Shown: positions 18,950-20,355 of the stretch, in pieces
How the letters are laid out: each line of letters begins with the position of its first letter
Numbering within the stretch: position 1 is the stretch's first letter
DNA from: Hofstenia miamia
Taxonomy: Eukaryota > Xenacoelomorpha > Acoela > Hofsteniidae
DNA: 20,355 nt
NCBI GenBank assembly: GCA_900660155.1
Contig: CABFPE010000355.1
Location: forward strand, 606,412 to 626,766
Reading direction: 5' to 3'
Program-made: the position numbers and the translations under genes
The notes under the pieces: model-generated
The model's database searches: none
What the model was told of the DNA's origin: nothing
Seen by the model: the letters and a program-made list of their open reading frames with translations, nothing else

Positions 18950-20355
18950 TTATGTGTAGATCTATTCTGAGATCAAAATCACACACCTCAGCTTTACATG
19001 TAGACATATGTTAAGATTGAAATCAATGCAAAGTATCAACTCACCAAGGCTAACAATTCAGCTAAGATATTTCCATCTTCATTTCAATTTGATTGTTAAT
19101 TATGGCTACAATATAATACACGAATTCACATAGCAAATTAGTGTTAATTGGCTTAGACAAATATGATTTAACATCATGTTACTCAACACAATGAGAAACA
19201 AAACACTTAAAGATGTTATAACTTCAATAATTGATTGAAAATGGGAAACTTGGTAAGTGTTCAAGGACTAAATTCATTCAAGCATTGCTAAAACAAATTT
19301 GAGTGTTGAATAAAACCCAAATTTAAAAGCATATTTGGTAAAAATACAACAATAGAAAGTACCCATATGATAAAAGCACTCTAAAATTAAAGCATCAATT
19401 CCAAAATTAAAAATAAATAATCAAAGCAGGGCTATGACTAGAACAAAAACTATTGCATGTTGTAAACAAACAATCCACCTATTTTTGAAAATACAATATC
19501 ATTTCATTATTTATTAACTGAATATTTTTTCTTGAATTTCTTTGCTGTAAATTATATTAATGTTTATTTTCTTTTAAGGCATGTTGTTTTATTATTATAA
19601 TCTCCATGGAAACTAAAACATGTTGTTTTTGTGCAAAATTCTTTTAATTGTTTAAAAAATGAGCTATGTCAGTTAGTGATACACTCTATTTGACCTGATA
19701 TTAGAGATAATTAAACAACATTAGTATGATAATTGTTTATTGAAATATAACATGATTTATGCTTTTGAATAAACTACCACATAATCTCCATAAAAACTGA
19801 ACATTGTCTTTGTTTACTGGGGAATTTTGGTGTCTTTCCCTATAAATTATCATGCATTGTAAAAAATTTAACCAATCTCCACATGCATTGTTCAAAAGAA
19901 TAATTTTTATATTGTTTCTTAAATTCAGTTGTTTTAAGCCAATGTTAATAAATTAACCAGATAAATTCTTTTTTGTTTTACCATTATTTTTGTTCAAATT
20001 TATACATTTAATGTTCATGCAGAGTTTATTTTTTTTGCAAAAATTGATTTTGATGATAATGGTTTTTGAATAATTATTCATTAAATATATAATTCCATGC
20101 CTAAAATTTACAGTGAACTCTCCTTTTTTGAACAATGGACATTTTAACACATTTTACTGTATTAGCAAATTATTAGCATGCTACTAGATATAACAACCTC
20201 TTTATGTAATGGTTTGAATATATTTTATCCACTGTTGTAACTGATTTAACCATTCAAGGCATTTGTGTGTTTAATAATAGCATATACCTTGTTTTCATGA
20301 TTAATGATGAATGATTGATACAGTAGAAAGCCCTGCTATGTGTTACATAACATTG
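18950..20355. other. Right flanking DNA, no gene seen
   Basis: AT-rich DNA with no convincing frame on either strand. Weak repetition is visible: TATAATCTCCATGGAAACTAAAACATGTTG near 19596, CATAATCTCCATAAAAACTGAACATTG near 19780 and AATCTCCACATGCATTGTTC near 19874. This may be a degenerate interspersed or tandem repeat. The minus frame at 19953-20150 is lysine/asparagine-rich AT translation. Confidence 0.5.

Noticed and set aside
4784..18953. Exact Polinton ends with AGTT/AACT termini and a 6-bp target duplication
   Set aside because: AGTT at 4790 and its inverse at 18947 are possible ends, but the adjoining six bases (CCCTAA and ACTTAT) do not match.

Overview
The window is AT-rich eukaryotic DNA, most likely from an invertebrate animal; I cannot name the species. 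The signs are decayed non-LTR retrotransposons, a piggyBac fragment, minisatellite DNA and a large decayed Maverick/Polinton (adintovirus-like) DNA element. No intact host gene, tRNA, rRNA or prokaryotic gene arrangement is visible.

Layout. 1-1047: 54-bp repeats and a TGTGGGAAAGTAAAA-type minisatellite. 1048-1236: a small GC-richer island with a TGACGTCA site and two CCAATCAG boxes. 1237-2712 (+) and 2826-3990 (-): two broken copies of one non-LTR reverse-transcriptase family, tail to tail. 4411-4731 (-): a piggyBac transposase fragment. About 4.8-18.9 kb: the Polinton. 18.95-20.36 kb: non-coding flank.

The Polinton has long diverged inverted terminal repeats (left about 4820-5815, right about 17460-18900) with ~65-85 bp subterminal repeats inside them. 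Between them, all on the + strand, lie an FtsK/A32-type packaging ATPase (8193-8831), a DDE integrase (9550-10421), a small basic virion-like protein (10563-10919), a double-jelly-roll major capsid protein (10946-12171), an unidentified aromatic-rich small ORF (12247-12582), an adenain-like cysteine protease (12582-12941) and two diverged tandem copies of a penton/minor-capsid gene (13121-13834 and 14181-14906). Every recognised gene carries stops or frameshifts. No protein-primed DNA polymerase B is recognisable. This looks like an old provirus that kept the integration, packaging and capsid module but lost replication.

Assembly caution: each of the three single N bases (525, 6489, 15992) is flanked by long direct repeats (421/522, 1368/1368 and 1302/1340 bp). 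These look like overlapping contigs joined with one N instead of being merged. The middle pair appears identical and the other two differ by repeat number or indels, as alleles would. Removing the redundancy would shorten the element by about 2.7 kb, to about 11.5 kb.
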